This document shows positions 6,054-13,846 of a stretch of 15,839 nt of DNA, piece after piece; the stretch's first letter is position 1; each line of letters begins with the position of its first letter. Both the position numbers and the translations under genes were made by a program. Location of the stretch: NCBI GenBank assembly GCA_012727625.1, contig JAAYGP010000269.1, positions 1 through 15,839 of the forward strand. The letters are read 5' to 3'. The notes under the pieces were generated by a model. The model made no database searches, was not told the origin of the DNA, and saw nothing but the letters and a program-made list of their open reading frames with translations. The DNA is from Clostridiaceae bacterium. GTDB taxonomy: Bacteria; Bacillota; Clostridia; DSM-8532.

Positions 6054-7835
6054 ATTGGAGAACCGGGTGTTGGTAAAACAGCCATTGCTGAAGGCCTCGC
6101 TGTAAGAATTGCGAATCAGCAGGTTCCGTCAAAATTGTTTGCAACAGAGATATACTTGCTGGATTTGGCGGCAATTGTCGCGGGCACCCAGTTCAGAGGC
6201 CAGTTTGAAGCAAGGATGAAATCCATTTTAAAGGAAGCCCGGGATAACGGGAATATTATTCTGGTTATTGATGAATTGCATAATATAGTAGGTGCCGGAG
6301 ATGCCGAGGGTGGCGCCATGAACGCCGCAAATATATTAAAACCCGCTCTTGCCAGGGGTGAGATACAGGTTATTGGCGCGACAACCCTTGATGAATACAG
6401 AAAGCATATTGAAAAGGATGCTGCCCTTGAAAGAAGATTTCAGCCTGTAATTATTGATGAGCCCTCAATTGACGATTCCATTGAAATATTGAAAGGAATA
6501 AGAAGCTACTATGAGGATTTTCATCAGGTAAGGATCTCTGACGAAGTTATAGAAGCCGCTGTTAAAATGTCTGCCCGTTATATTCATGGACGGTATCTTC
6601 CCGATAAGGCAATTGATGTCATAGATGAGGCCGGTTCCCGCATAAACCTTTTAAATCATGGCCTTGTTGAGCTTGAGAGATTAAAGCAGGAACTGAAAAG
6701 GGTTCAGGACGCAAAGGAGCTGGCAGCCTTAAATGATGATTACAAAAAGGCCGCTGACTACAAGGTTGAAGAATGCAGGCTTCAGGATAAGATCAACGAC
6801 CTGACTGAAAAATACGGAACATTGGATTTAAAAGTTGAGGACATTGCCCATGTTATAGAGTCCTGGACCAAAATACCGGTCAGCCGGATAACAGAGGAAG
6901 AAGCGCAAAAACTAATAGCCCTTGAAGACAGGTTGCATATGCGGGTGGTAGGTCAGCACAAAGCAATTGAAAGCCTGGCCCGTGCAGTACGGCGCAACCG
7001 GTCAGATTTCCGCAAAAAAAGAAAGCCAAATGCGTTTATTTTCGTTGGCCCCACCGGAGTTGGAAAAACTGAACTGGCAAGGGCAATTGCGCAGGAACTG
7101 TTTGGAAATGAAGACGCCATGATTCGTCTTGATATGTCGGAGTATATGGAGAAACATACCGTATCCAAGCTCATTGGTGCTCCTCCGGGCTATGTTGGGT
7201 ATGATCAGGGAGGGCAGCTGACGGAAAAGGTGCGAAGAAAGCCCTATTCTGTAATTTTGCTGGATGAAATAGAGAAAGCGCATCCTGATGTGTTTAATAT
7301 GCTGCTGCAAATAATGGAGGACGGCAGGTTAACCGATAGCCAGGGAAGGACTGTAAATTTTGAAAACACCATCATTATAATGACTTCAAACGCGGGAACC
7401 AGTAGCCGGGGATATGGAATAGGCTATAACCGCGATGAAAATATAGTAATGGAAAAACAAGTTATGGATGCGGTTAAAGAAACTTTCAGACCTGAGTTTT
7501 TAAACAGAGTTGATGAAATAATCGTATTTGATGCTTTGACAAAGGAAGATCTCAGCAAAATTGTTGACATGATGCTTGAAGAAGTCAGACAGAATGCTCT
7601 TGAAAAAGGCATTAACATCACATTCAGCCAGGAGACAAAAAATGCTCTGGTTGAAAAAGGATACAGTCCAAAATACGGAGCAAGGCCGCTAAGAAAGAAA
7701 ATCCAGCAGTTTATTGAGGATGAACTGGCAGAAAGGTTTTTAAAAAGAGAATTAGGTAATGGCTCAACAGTTAATGTTGATTACAACGGAAATGAATTTG
7801 TTTTTAGTGTCCGGAACCTGCCGGATGCCCTGTAA
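5523..7835 (+). pseudogene. ClpE-type AAA+ unfoldase interrupted by one in-frame TAG
   Basis: Read through the TAG at 6051-6053 (codon 177), this is a complete 770-codon Clp ATPase. The N-terminal Cys4 zinc finger (Cys4, Cys7, Cys30, Cys33) marks the ClpE type. AAA-1 has Walker A GEPGVGKT at 179-186, Walker B VIDELHN with Asp250 and Glu251, and the finger LERRF. A UVR-like coiled segment lies near 400-424. AAA-2 has GPTGVGKT at 509-516, LLDEIEKAH near 580-588, a possible ClpP-docking loop IGY near 633-635, and sensor-2 GARPLR near 719-724. Homologues read NNPV-Leu-IGEPG where this has TAG, so a single T to A change in TTG would explain it. The frame is otherwise clean for 593 codons, which suggests a recent mutation, a sequencing error or readthrough. 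The product would unfold substrates for ClpP. Confidence 0.85.
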
Positions 7836-7892
7836 ACTTTCTGATTGAAAATCTTTTTATCTGACAGCCCCTTTGGAAATTTTATCAAAGAG

Positions 7893-7925
7893 AAAAGGAT
7901 CCGAAAACAATTTCGGATCTTTTTT
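7893..7925 (+). terminator. Strong intrinsic terminator after the ClpE-like gene
   Basis: GATCCGAAA (7898-7906) and TTTCGGATC (7911-7919) form nine perfect pairs around an ACAA loop, followed by six T (7920-7925). A-T pairs and one G-U can lengthen the stem outward. It lies 58 nt after the stop and separates this gene from the spoVA operon. Confidence 0.92.
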
Positions 7926-7971
7926 GCTACCCATGTAAAATTGATCATTTTTTCAGCGGAATCAATTTATT

Positions 7972-8000
7972 TGTAAGAATATTTTTTTCTTAACATCAAA
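7972..8000 (+). promoter_or_regulatory. Possible forespore-type promoter ahead of the spoVA operon
   Basis: TGTAAG (7972-7977) and CATCAAA (7994-8000), 16 bases apart, loosely fit the sigma-G/sigma-F pattern (GHATR then CATNNTA), each with one mismatch. The position, about 30 nt before the first gene, suits spoVA expression in the forespore, which is established for this operon. The match is weak and by eye. Confidence 0.25.
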
Positions 8001-8031
8001 AAATAAAAAGGACAGCAAGGAGGTTGAAAAA

Positions 8032-8217
8032 ATGGTTGGAAGGGCTATAAACAGGGCAAGAAAAATATGGATTGTGATTATTTCCGTCTTTTTGGTTTTA
8101 AGTATTGCGGCAATGGTCTGGTTTTTGTTTTTCCAGGCTGAAAAAGAAATAACCAATAAAGGTGTATTTGTTATAACAGATTTAAACTTTGGAGGATACA
8201 GATGGATAAAAAAATGA
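8032..8217 (+). CDS. Small single-span membrane protein leading the spoVA operon
   Basis: This is a 61-residue ORF with a very strong ribosome binding site (AAGGAGG at 8017-8023, eight bases from the ATG). A basic N-terminus (VGRAINRARK) precedes one hydrophobic segment at about 12-34 (IWIVIISVFLVLSIAAMVWF), then a short polar tail, so the tail is predicted to be outside. I do not recognise the family. Its last residues are encoded over the ribosome binding site and start of spoVAC, a 16-nt overlap that predicts translational coupling. The strong initiation signal and overlap argue that it is real. A role linked to the SpoVA channel is only an inference from position. Confidence 0.65.
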   Translation: MVGRAINRARKIWIVIISVFLVLSIAAMVWFLFFQAEKEITNKGVFVITDLNFGGYRWIKK

Positions 8218-8645
8218 CCAGGAAGGAATATATGCAATGGTCACAGAAAGAAGCACCAAAAACAAGAAAAGGGAAAAATATGTTGATGGCGTTTTTAATT
8301 GGCGGAACTATTTGTACAATAGCGCAAATCATAAACAGTTTTTTACTTTCAGCAGGAATGGTGCAAGAAGATGCAGGCACTGTGACCACACTTATTATGA
8401 TTTTTTTGGGAGCCTTTCTGACAGGTTTAAATGTATATGACGATATTGGCAGGATTGGCGGGGCAGGAGCGGCAATACCGGTAACCGGGTTCGCAAATTC
8501 AATCGTATCCCCTGCCATGGAGTATAAAAAAGAAGGATATGTTATGGGTGTGGGTGCCAGGATGTTTTTAATTGCGGGCCCGGTTTTGGTATATGGGATT
8601 GTGGCGTCAATAATCTGTGGCATATTGTATTACCTGTTTGCGTAG
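8202..8645 (+). CDS. spoVAC: Stage V sporulation protein AC
   Basis: SpoVAC is an integral inner spore-membrane component of the SpoVA channel, which moves calcium-dipicolinic acid into the forespore and out during germination. The 147-residue protein has a basic N-terminal tail (1-27) and hydrophobic segments at about 28-50, 60-77 and 120-146. The family motif GGAGAAIPVTGFANS lies at about 86-100. The N-terminal SpoVAC-like YMQWSQKEAP is also present. GGAGG at 8191-8195 precedes the ATG by six bases and lies inside the upstream small ORF. It ends with TAG. A 172-nt gap separates it from spoVAD, unusually long for this operon. Confidence 0.96.
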   Translation: MDKKMTRKEYMQWSQKEAPKTRKGKNMLMAFLIGGTICTIAQIINSFLLSAGMVQEDAGTVTTLIMIFLGAFLTGLNVYDDIGRIGGAGAAIPVTGFANSIVSPAMEYKKEGYVMGVGARMFLIAGPVLVYGIVASIICGILYYLFA

Positions 8646-8817
8646 TTATGTAAGTTTATATTATCAATACAGGCTTCATTACACTGTAGTTCAGCAATAT
8701 CCATAATATTTACTGCAGACAGCATCCGAAATTATGGCCCTGGTCATTGAAAGAGGAGTGAAACAGTCTGGAAGCTTGTTAACTAAATAAAATAAGTTTA
8801 AAGTATCAGGAGGGTAT

Positions 8818-9831
8818 ATGGGAACAAGATTGGGAAAACAAACTATCAGGCTTGACAGCCGACCGGTTATCCAGGCCTGGGCTGCCATAGTCGGGGCCAA
8901 GGAAGGACAGGGACCTCTTCGCAGGTATTTTGATGAAGTAGTGGAAGATGAATATTATGGTGAAAAGAGTTTTGAGAAAGCAGAAAGCAAATTTATACGC
9001 GAAACTATATCAAAAATACTGATGAAAGGCAATGTTTCCACCGGCGATATCCAATATTTATTTGCAGGTGATTTGCTGAACCAATGTACAGCAACAAGCT
9101 TTGGAGTAAGTGCTTCTGAGATACCCTACTTCGGCCTGTACGGTGCATGCTCAACCATAGCGGAGTCAATCAGTCTAGGCAGTATGGTTGTGGAGGGTGG
9201 TATGGCGGAACGGGTAATTTGTATTACATCAAGTCATTTCTGCTCGGCAGAGAAACAATTCAGATATCCATTGGAATTTGGAAATCAACGTCCTCCGACG
9301 TCTCAATGGACTGTTACCGGTTCAGGTGGAGTACTGATTGGCAGTGCAGGGGACGGACCAAGGATTGTGCATATAACAACCGGTAAAATAGTAGATATGG
9401 GTATAACTGATGCAAATGACATGGGAGCAGCCATGGCACCTGCTGCTGTGGATACCATCACTGCGCATTTTACTGAAACAGGACTGCCTGATGATTATTA
9501 TGATATGGTTGTTACGGGGGATCTTGGAGAACATGGGAAAAACCTTTGCATAAAACTACTTGAAGAAAACGGTATTAACATTAAACATTGTTATAATGAC
9601 TGCGGCACTATGATATACAGTCCGGAACAGGGAACGGATTGCGGGGGCAGCGGATGTGCCTGTTCAGCAACGGTTTTTGCAGGGTACCTTTTGGAAAAAT
9701 TATCAAGGCGTGAAATAAACAGACTGCTATTGGTTGCAACGGGAGCGCTGCATAGCCCCACAAGTATTCAGCAGGGTGAAAGCATTCCTGCGATAGCACA
9801 TGCGGTAGGAGTTGAAATGCAGCAGAATTAA
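8818..9831 (+). CDS. spoVAD: Stage V sporulation protein AD
   Basis: SpoVAD is the soluble, thiolase-fold member of the SpoVA complex and binds dipicolinic acid. The 337-residue length is normal. Recognisable segments are LFAGDLLNQCTATSFG at 81-96, LYGACSTIAES at 107-117 with Cys111 at the position of the thiolase nucleophile, a Gly-rich SQWTVTGSGG near 162-171, and GALHSPTS near the C-terminus. AGGAGG at 8808-8813 lies just upstream of the ATG. spoVAE follows 26 nt later, so the pair is surely co-transcribed. The 172 nt before it may carry a second sporulation promoter: CATAATA at 8702-8708 fits a sigma-G -10 box, but I find no good -35. Confidence 0.97.
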   Translation: MGTRLGKQTIRLDSRPVIQAWAAIVGAKEGQGPLRRYFDEVVEDEYYGEKSFEKAESKFIRETISKILMKGNVSTGDIQYLFAGDLLNQCTATSFGVSASEIPYFGLYGACSTIAESISLGSMVVEGGMAERVICITSSHFCSAEKQFRYPLEFGNQRPPTSQWTVTGSGGVLIGSAGDGPRIVHITTGKIVDMGITDANDMGAAMAPAAVDTITAHFTETGLPDDYYDMVVTGDLGEHGKNLCIKLLEENGINIKHCYNDCGTMIYSPEQGTDCGGSGCACSATVFAGYLLEKLSRREINRLLLVATGALHSPTSIQQGESIPAIAHAVGVEMQQN

Positions 9832-9857
9832 ATAAATTTAATAGGTTGAGGTGAAAC

Positions 9858-10220
9858 ATGGTATTTATAAGAGCTTTTTTATTGGGTGGAGTCATTTGTG
9901 TTCTGGCTCAGATTTTAATTGACCTGACAAAGATAACCCCAGCCAGAATTATGGTTATTTTCGTCGTTACAGGAGTAGTGCTTGGAATGTTGGGCATTTA
10001 CCCCAGGCTTGTTGAATGGGGCGGCTCCGGTGCCACAATTCCGATTATAGGGTTTGGGAATGTGCTCGCAAAAGGAGTAATAGAGGATATTGAAAAAAAA
10101 GGACTTATCGGGGCTTTCAGCGGGGGAGTCAGGGCAGGTGCGGTCGGGATTGCATCAGCGGTTTTCTTTGGATATATTATGGCTATAGTATCAAAGCCGA
10201 AGATTAAGAATAAATCGTAG
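9858..10220 (+). CDS. spoVAE: Stage V sporulation protein AE (SpoVAEb type)
   Basis: This 120-residue membrane protein completes the minimal C-D-E set of the dipicolinic acid channel. Hydrophobic segments lie at about 3-22, 30-47 and 90-110. The motif WGGSGATIPIIGFGN (54-68) matches GGAGAAIPVTGFAN in SpoVAC, showing that the two are paralogues of one fold. The ribosome binding site is GAGGTG at 9848-9853. It ends with TAG and a lysine-rich tail. The other usual genes (spoVAA, AB, AF) are absent, as is common in clostridia. No clear terminator follows at once; the next 610 nt hold no convincing gene. Confidence 0.94.
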   Translation: MVFIRAFLLGGVICVLAQILIDLTKITPARIMVIFVVTGVVLGMLGIYPRLVEWGGSGATIPIIGFGNVLAKGVIEDIEKKGLIGAFSGGVRAGAVGIASAVFFGYIMAIVSKPKIKNKS

Positions 10221-10331
10221 GGAAATAACCGGTGAGGCTTACATTACTGTTTCGGACGGTCATGGATATCGCCCGGGCCTGCCTGTGGATGTTGCGCAAT
10301 AGAGAAACAGGAACTTCTTTTGATACAGGGC

Positions 10332-10504
10332 TACTGTTCACATCCTGATTCAATTACTGATCAGATCAAGATTGTGCAATGCCGGAAACAAGAGCTTCAT
10401 TTGCAGGAACTGGTAAGTTAATGCTCTTTATACAACTCTAAGCTTCATTCCGATGAGGTTTCCTTCTATTGCACAATATCTTTTTACAGAGCCTGTGAAC
10501 AGTA
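10332..10504. repeat. 173-nt imperfect inverted repeat, possibly MITE-like
   Basis: The ends TACTGTTCACA (10332-10342) and TGTGAACAGTA (10494-10504) are perfect 11-bp inverted repeats. Inside, ATTGTGCAAT (10371-10380) pairs with ATTGCACAAT (10468-10477), GGAAAC (10384-10389) with GTTTCC (10458-10463), and AGAGC (10391-10395) with GCTCT (10423-10427). Near-identical nonamers, GATACAGGG (10322-10330) and GATGCAGGG (10507-10515), flank the ends and could be an aged target duplication. No transposase is encoded. Confidence 0.5.
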
Positions 10505-10755
10505 ACGATGCAGGGATATGGTTTATAAAAGTAAAAAAGTTTTGTTGCTAAAACGCATAATATTAATTATAATCGTTATATGGTTGAATTTTGGAAAGTC
10601 ACCTCAAGGCTTTCCTGTTTATTATGTTCTGTTTTTGTGTTGGGACTGCAATTTGAAAAAGCCACCAAGTATCTGCGGAACGTATCAGCGGATATCTTTC
10701 TGCAGGAAAAGCATCATCCTTTTTGCAGAATTCGCAATTCGCATAAAACCCGATT

Positions 10756-10783
10756 TTGAGTCTTAATGCGTGGCTTTTAAAAT
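10756..10783 (+). promoter_or_regulatory. Candidate sigma-A promoter for the first hydrolase gene
   Basis: TTGAGT (10756-10761) and TAAAAT (10778-10783) are 16 bases apart, giving a start near 10790 and a leader of about 40 nt. The -10 matches consensus at five of six positions and the -35 at four. Confidence 0.4.
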
Positions 10784-10830
10784 GCGATTCCCGGAAATAT
10801 TATTTTTAAATACTGAGGTATAAAGATTCT

Positions 10831-12117
10831 ATGAGAAGAAACGAGCGTACGAATATAATAATTGGTCTTTTGGTTATTGTATTTGCACTTGCAGGCATTG
10901 TTGTTATGCTTGTTCAGCTTTTTAAACCCGGTGTTCATAACACTGGCGCAAAGAATAGCAGGCATGAAAGCACGGTTTCTGAGAAAAACCCAATGACCGA
11001 TGCCGCTACACCCATACCAACCCAAACACCCACGCCGTCACCATCACCCACACCATCGCAGACTCCCGTGCCTTCCACTGTTTCTTTGCCGGTTAAGGGT
11101 CTGTATCTTACAGCGAAGTCAGTGGAAACCATGGCGAGTATTCAGCGTTATGTTGATTTGGCCAACAATACGGAGATTAATGCATATGTTATTGATGTCA
11201 AGGATGATGATGGAGAGATTTGTTATGAAACAAAGGTTTCTCTTGCGGTAAAACACAATGCCTGGAAAAAGAAGTATGATGTCAGGCAGGTGCTTGACAC
11301 TTTTCATGAAAACAACATAAAAGTTATAGGCCGCGTAGTATGTTTCAGCGATCCTTTAATGCCACTGAAAGAACCTGATATGTCATTGAAAAACAAAAGC
11401 GGTACGGTGTTTAAAGTTCCCCTTGGGGAAAAGCACCTTGCATGGCTCGACCCGTCAAACAAAGATGCGTGGCAGTATATAATTGATATATCAAAAGAAG
11501 CGTTTGAACTTGGTTTTGACGAGATACAATATGACTATATTCGTTTTCCTGAAACAACAAATTTCAAATATGACATGAGCCATCTTGAAAAGGAAAAAAG
11601 CGATTATATAAATGATTTTATTCAGTTCGCGAAAGCCCAGCTTGATGGGAGCATACTATCAGGGGATATTTTCGGAAGTGTTTGCATACAGAGCAGGGAT
11701 GCAGGCGGCATAGGTCAGACTCTTGAAACAATAAGCAGGCATTTTGATTATATATCGCCAATGATCTATCCGTCCCATTACGCAAATGACAGTAAGGATC
11801 ACTATTCAGGCAACGGCATGGGAACAAACATTAATGGTGTTTTATACAGGAAACCTGATTTGGAGCCCTATTATATTATATACAACACTCTTTTAATTAC
11901 TAAAAAAAGGCTTGACGATGCCGGGCTTGACGTTAAAGTAAGGCCATATCTTCAGGGCTTTACCGCGGATTACATGCCTGAGGATTATTATATAAAATAC
12001 GGTGTTGATGAATACAGGGCCCAAATACAGGCTGTTTATGATGCGGGATATGAAGAATGGATTTTCTGGAACTCAAGAAATACTTATGTGAAGGAAGCTT
12101 TTTTGCCTGAGGAGTAA
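10831..12117 (+). CDS. Membrane-anchored putative glycoside hydrolase (DUF4015 family), copy 1
   Basis: This 428-residue protein has a basic N-terminus, one hydrophobic segment at about 9-30 (signal anchor), a Pro/Thr/Ser-rich linker at 58-83 (TPTPSPSPTPSQTP), and a catalytic-type domain at about 87-428. Family signatures are EINAYVIDVKDDDG (115-128), VIGRVV (165-170), LDPSNKDAW (206-214), FDEIQYDYIRFPE (229-241) with several acidic residues expected at a TIM-barrel active site, SGDIFG (277-282), SPMIYPSHYA (309-318), and RAQIQAVYDAGYEEWIFWN (396-414). It probably acts on a cell-wall or other surface glycan outside the membrane; the substrate is unknown. GAGGT at 10815-10819 serves the ATG. 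A close paralogue follows at 12261. Confidence 0.88.
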   Translation: MRRNERTNIIIGLLVIVFALAGIVVMLVQLFKPGVHNTGAKNSRHESTVSEKNPMTDAATPIPTQTPTPSPSPTPSQTPVPSTVSLPVKGLYLTAKSVETMASIQRYVDLANNTEINAYVIDVKDDDGEICYETKVSLAVKHNAWKKKYDVRQVLDTFHENNIKVIGRVVCFSDPLMPLKEPDMSLKNKSGTVFKVPLGEKHLAWLDPSNKDAWQYIIDISKEAFELGFDEIQYDYIRFPETTNFKYDMSHLEKEKSDYINDFIQFAKAQLDGSILSGDIFGSVCIQSRDAGGIGQTLETISRHFDYISPMIYPSHYANDSKDHYSGNGMGTNINGVLYRKPDLEPYYIIYNTLLITKKRLDDAGLDVKVRPYLQGFTADYMPEDYYIKYGVDEYRAQIQAVYDAGYEEWIFWNSRNTYVKEAFLPEE

Positions 12118-12154
12118 TTTTATAATACAAAACCAAACATTAAAAACAAATCAA

Positions 12155-12200
12155 TACTTTTTAAATTTGCGGCAATCCGGCTATTTGAATTTAAAAAGTA
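12155..12200. repeat. 13-bp perfect inverted repeat between the two hydrolase genes
   Basis: TACTTTTTAAATT (12155-12167) and AATTTAAAAAGTA (12188-12200) are perfect complements around a 20-nt loop that contains a small CGG-CAAT-CCG hairpin. No T run follows, so it is not a classical terminator. It could attenuate transcription between the hydrolase genes, protect mRNA ends, or be a repeat remnant. Confidence 0.6.
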
Positions 12201-12260
12201 GATTTCACCAAGTGTAATCACAAAAGGAATAAGCCCTGTTGAGCACGAAAGGAGATTTGC

Positions 12261-13586
12261 ATGAGCAACAACAGACAAAGCAGCACAAAGAAAAACACAG
12301 AAATGATTATCGCATTATCAATGGCGGTAGTGGTCACATTGCTTATATTGGGTATTTATCTCTGGAAATCAGGAAATAATAACCCATCAGGTGATGACTC
12401 AAACATTACGCCGACCCCAACCAATGCTATTACAACCTCGGTAACACCAACCCCAACTGAGGCCCCGGCTCTGACAAGCACGCCCACACCGTCCCCGACT
12501 CCGTCTCCCACACCTGCGCCCACTCCCATGGCAAGGCTTGATTTTGAACCGGTCAAGGCTCTTTATCTGAATTCAAGCTCCGTTCAGAAAAATGAACTTT
12601 TGGAGCATTATATAGATATGGCAAACAGAACAGAGATTAATGCTTATGTTATCGATATTAAAAACGATGACGGAAGTCTGACTTACAGATCTGAAATTCC
12701 GGATGTAATTGCGGCAAAAGCACATTCGGAGAATGTTGATATCCGTAAAATAATTAAAAAATTTCATGATAATAATATCAGGGTTATTGGACGGGTTGTT
12801 ACTTTTAAGGACACCAGAATAACCAAATATAAACCTGAGCTTGCAATAAAATATAAAGGAGAAATATTCAAACAGCCTGATTCCGGCAGAAGAACTTCCC
12901 ACTGGCTTGATCCCACAAATAAAGGCTCCTGGGACTATATAGTTTCAATCCTGGAGGAGGCCGTCAATTTTGGATTTGATGAAATACAATTTGACTATAT
13001 ACGTTTCCCGGAAACCTCGCTTTATGATTATGATCTTGAGCTTGAAGAAGGAAAAGAAAGACGTGATTATATAGAGGATTTCATTGCCTATGTAAGGCAG
13101 AAGCTCCCTGATGATGTTATACTTTCCGCCGATATATTCGGTATGCCCCTGATATCCAGAAATGATTATGGTGAAATAGGCCAGACGCTTGAGACAATCG
13201 GGTGGAATCTGGATTATATTTCAGCGATGATTTATCCTTCCCATTTTGCCAACAGCGCACCAAGAGGAGCTATGAGCAATGGGGTTGGTCAGACAATAAG
13301 CGGCAAAAAATTCACACATCCTGATTTAATGCCATATGAAGTAGTCTACAATACGCTTATTGCAGGTAAAAAAAGAATTGAAGCGGTTGAAGGTTATCAG
13401 CTGAAAAGCAGGCCATATCTTCAGGGATTTACCGCTATTTATCTTCCGGACGGGTATTGGAAAGCATATGGTGTTGATGAATATCGTGCCCAAATACAGG
13501 CTGTATACGATGCGGGATATGAGGAATGGATCTTTTGGAATGCTTCGAATACCTATGTGGAGGAGGCCTTTTTACCTGAAGACTGA
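12261..13586 (+). CDS. Membrane-anchored putative glycoside hydrolase (DUF4015 family), copy 2
   Basis: This 441-residue protein has the same plan as its upstream neighbour: a hydrophobic anchor at about 15-35, a Pro/Thr linker at 50-90 (TPTPSPTPSPTPAPTP), then the hydrolase-like domain. Matching signatures include EINAYVIDIKNDDG, RVIGRVVTF, LDPTNKGSWDYIV, FDEIQFDYIRFPET, SADIFG, ISAMIYPSHFA, RPYLQGFTA and RAQIQAVYDAGYEEWIFWN. The C-terminal 50 residues are nearly identical to copy 1, whereas the N-terminal anchor and linker have diverged, as expected after tandem duplication. AAAGGAG at 12248-12254 lies six bases from the ATG. The genes are 143 nt apart with an AT-rich hairpin between, so this copy may be co-transcribed at a lower level or have its own weak promoter. 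The substrate is unknown. Confidence 0.88.
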   Translation: MSNNRQSSTKKNTEMIIALSMAVVVTLLILGIYLWKSGNNNPSGDDSNITPTPTNAITTSVTPTPTEAPALTSTPTPSPTPSPTPAPTPMARLDFEPVKALYLNSSSVQKNELLEHYIDMANRTEINAYVIDIKNDDGSLTYRSEIPDVIAAKAHSENVDIRKIIKKFHDNNIRVIGRVVTFKDTRITKYKPELAIKYKGEIFKQPDSGRRTSHWLDPTNKGSWDYIVSILEEAVNFGFDEIQFDYIRFPETSLYDYDLELEEGKERRDYIEDFIAYVRQKLPDDVILSADIFGMPLISRNDYGEIGQTLETIGWNLDYISAMIYPSHFANSAPRGAMSNGVGQTISGKKFTHPDLMPYEVVYNTLIAGKKRIEAVEGYQLKSRPYLQGFTAIYLPDGYWKAYGVDEYRAQIQAVYDAGYEEWIFWNASNTYVEEAFLPED

Positions 13587-13738
13587 CAAAGTTTTTGTTT
13601 CTTGTAAGCCTTTGCTTTTTATAGGTTTGAGCTGATGAGACTATATAAAACAATGGTTTAAAGATTTATGAAAATGCATGGAATACCAGGCCGGATAAAT
13701 TTAAAAATTTGACAACGTCCTTTTTGAGGGTTCCAGCC

Positions 13739-13755
13739 TGCAGGTTAAACCTGCA
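13739..13755. promoter_or_regulatory. 17-bp palindrome upstream of uppP
   Basis: TGCAGGTT-A-AACCTGCA (13739-13755) is a perfect palindrome with a one-base centre, the size of a dimeric repressor operator. A TTGACA lies at 13709-13714, but no good -10 is found at the right distance. Confidence 0.45.
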
Positions 13756-13758
13756 ACT

Positions 13759-13811
13759 GATACAAATTGAGTTCTTATTTTTATTATCGTGCAATATTTA
13801 TTATTTGTATC
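13759..13811 (+). repeat. 9-bp inverted repeat with 35-nt loop upstream of uppP
   Basis: GATACAAAT (13759-13767) and ATTTGTATC (13803-13811) are perfect complements. The loop includes CGTGCAATATT, which shares GTGCAAT with the hairpins at 5261 and 10332. The terminator-like hairpin at 13813 begins two bases later. Confidence 0.45.
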
Positions 13812-13812
13812 T

Positions 13813-13846
13813 TAAAAAAACCGGTGTGCCAGTAGCGGTTTTTTTA
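13813..13846 (+). terminator. Terminator-like hairpin just ahead of uppP
   Basis: AAAAAAACCG (13814-13823) pairs with CGGTTTTTTT (13836-13845) around a 12-nt loop; one more T-A pair closes it at 13813/13846. The form is a bidirectional terminator. It ends 11 nt before the uppP ribosome binding site and 227 nt after the previous stop, so it may be a leader attenuator for uppP rather than the end of the hydrolase unit. Confidence 0.7.

Larger units (their letters stand above)
10221..10830. other. 610-nt gene-poor interval between spoVA and the hydrolases
   Basis: It contains a 173-nt imperfect hairpin (10332-10504) and a promoter candidate (10756-10783). At 10721-10790 there are overlapping small repeats, including tandem AATTCGC copies and ATGCGATT facing AATTCGCAT. 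Two short open stretches have no start: one of 28 codons at 10219-10302 that looks coding in composition (TGEAYITVSDGHGY), and one of about 60 codons ending near 10420. They may be remnants of a decayed gene. An 82-codon ORF at 10518-10766 is not convincing. Confidence 0.6.

Noticed and set aside
5523..7835. Pyrrolysine or general amber recoding
   Set aside because: Three normal genes in the window end with TAG, and the replaced residue is a buried Leu next to Walker A, not a known pyrrolysine site.
10518..10766. 82-codon + strand ORF between spoVAE and the first hydrolase
   Set aside because: Poor ribosome binding site spacing, odd composition after a hydrophobic start, and it overlaps the small repeats and promoter candidate before the hydrolase gene. 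No family recognised.
12400..12540. Short repeats resembling a CRISPR or satellite array
   Set aside because: The repeats encode the Pro/Thr-rich linker of the hydrolase; there are no regular repeat-spacer units.
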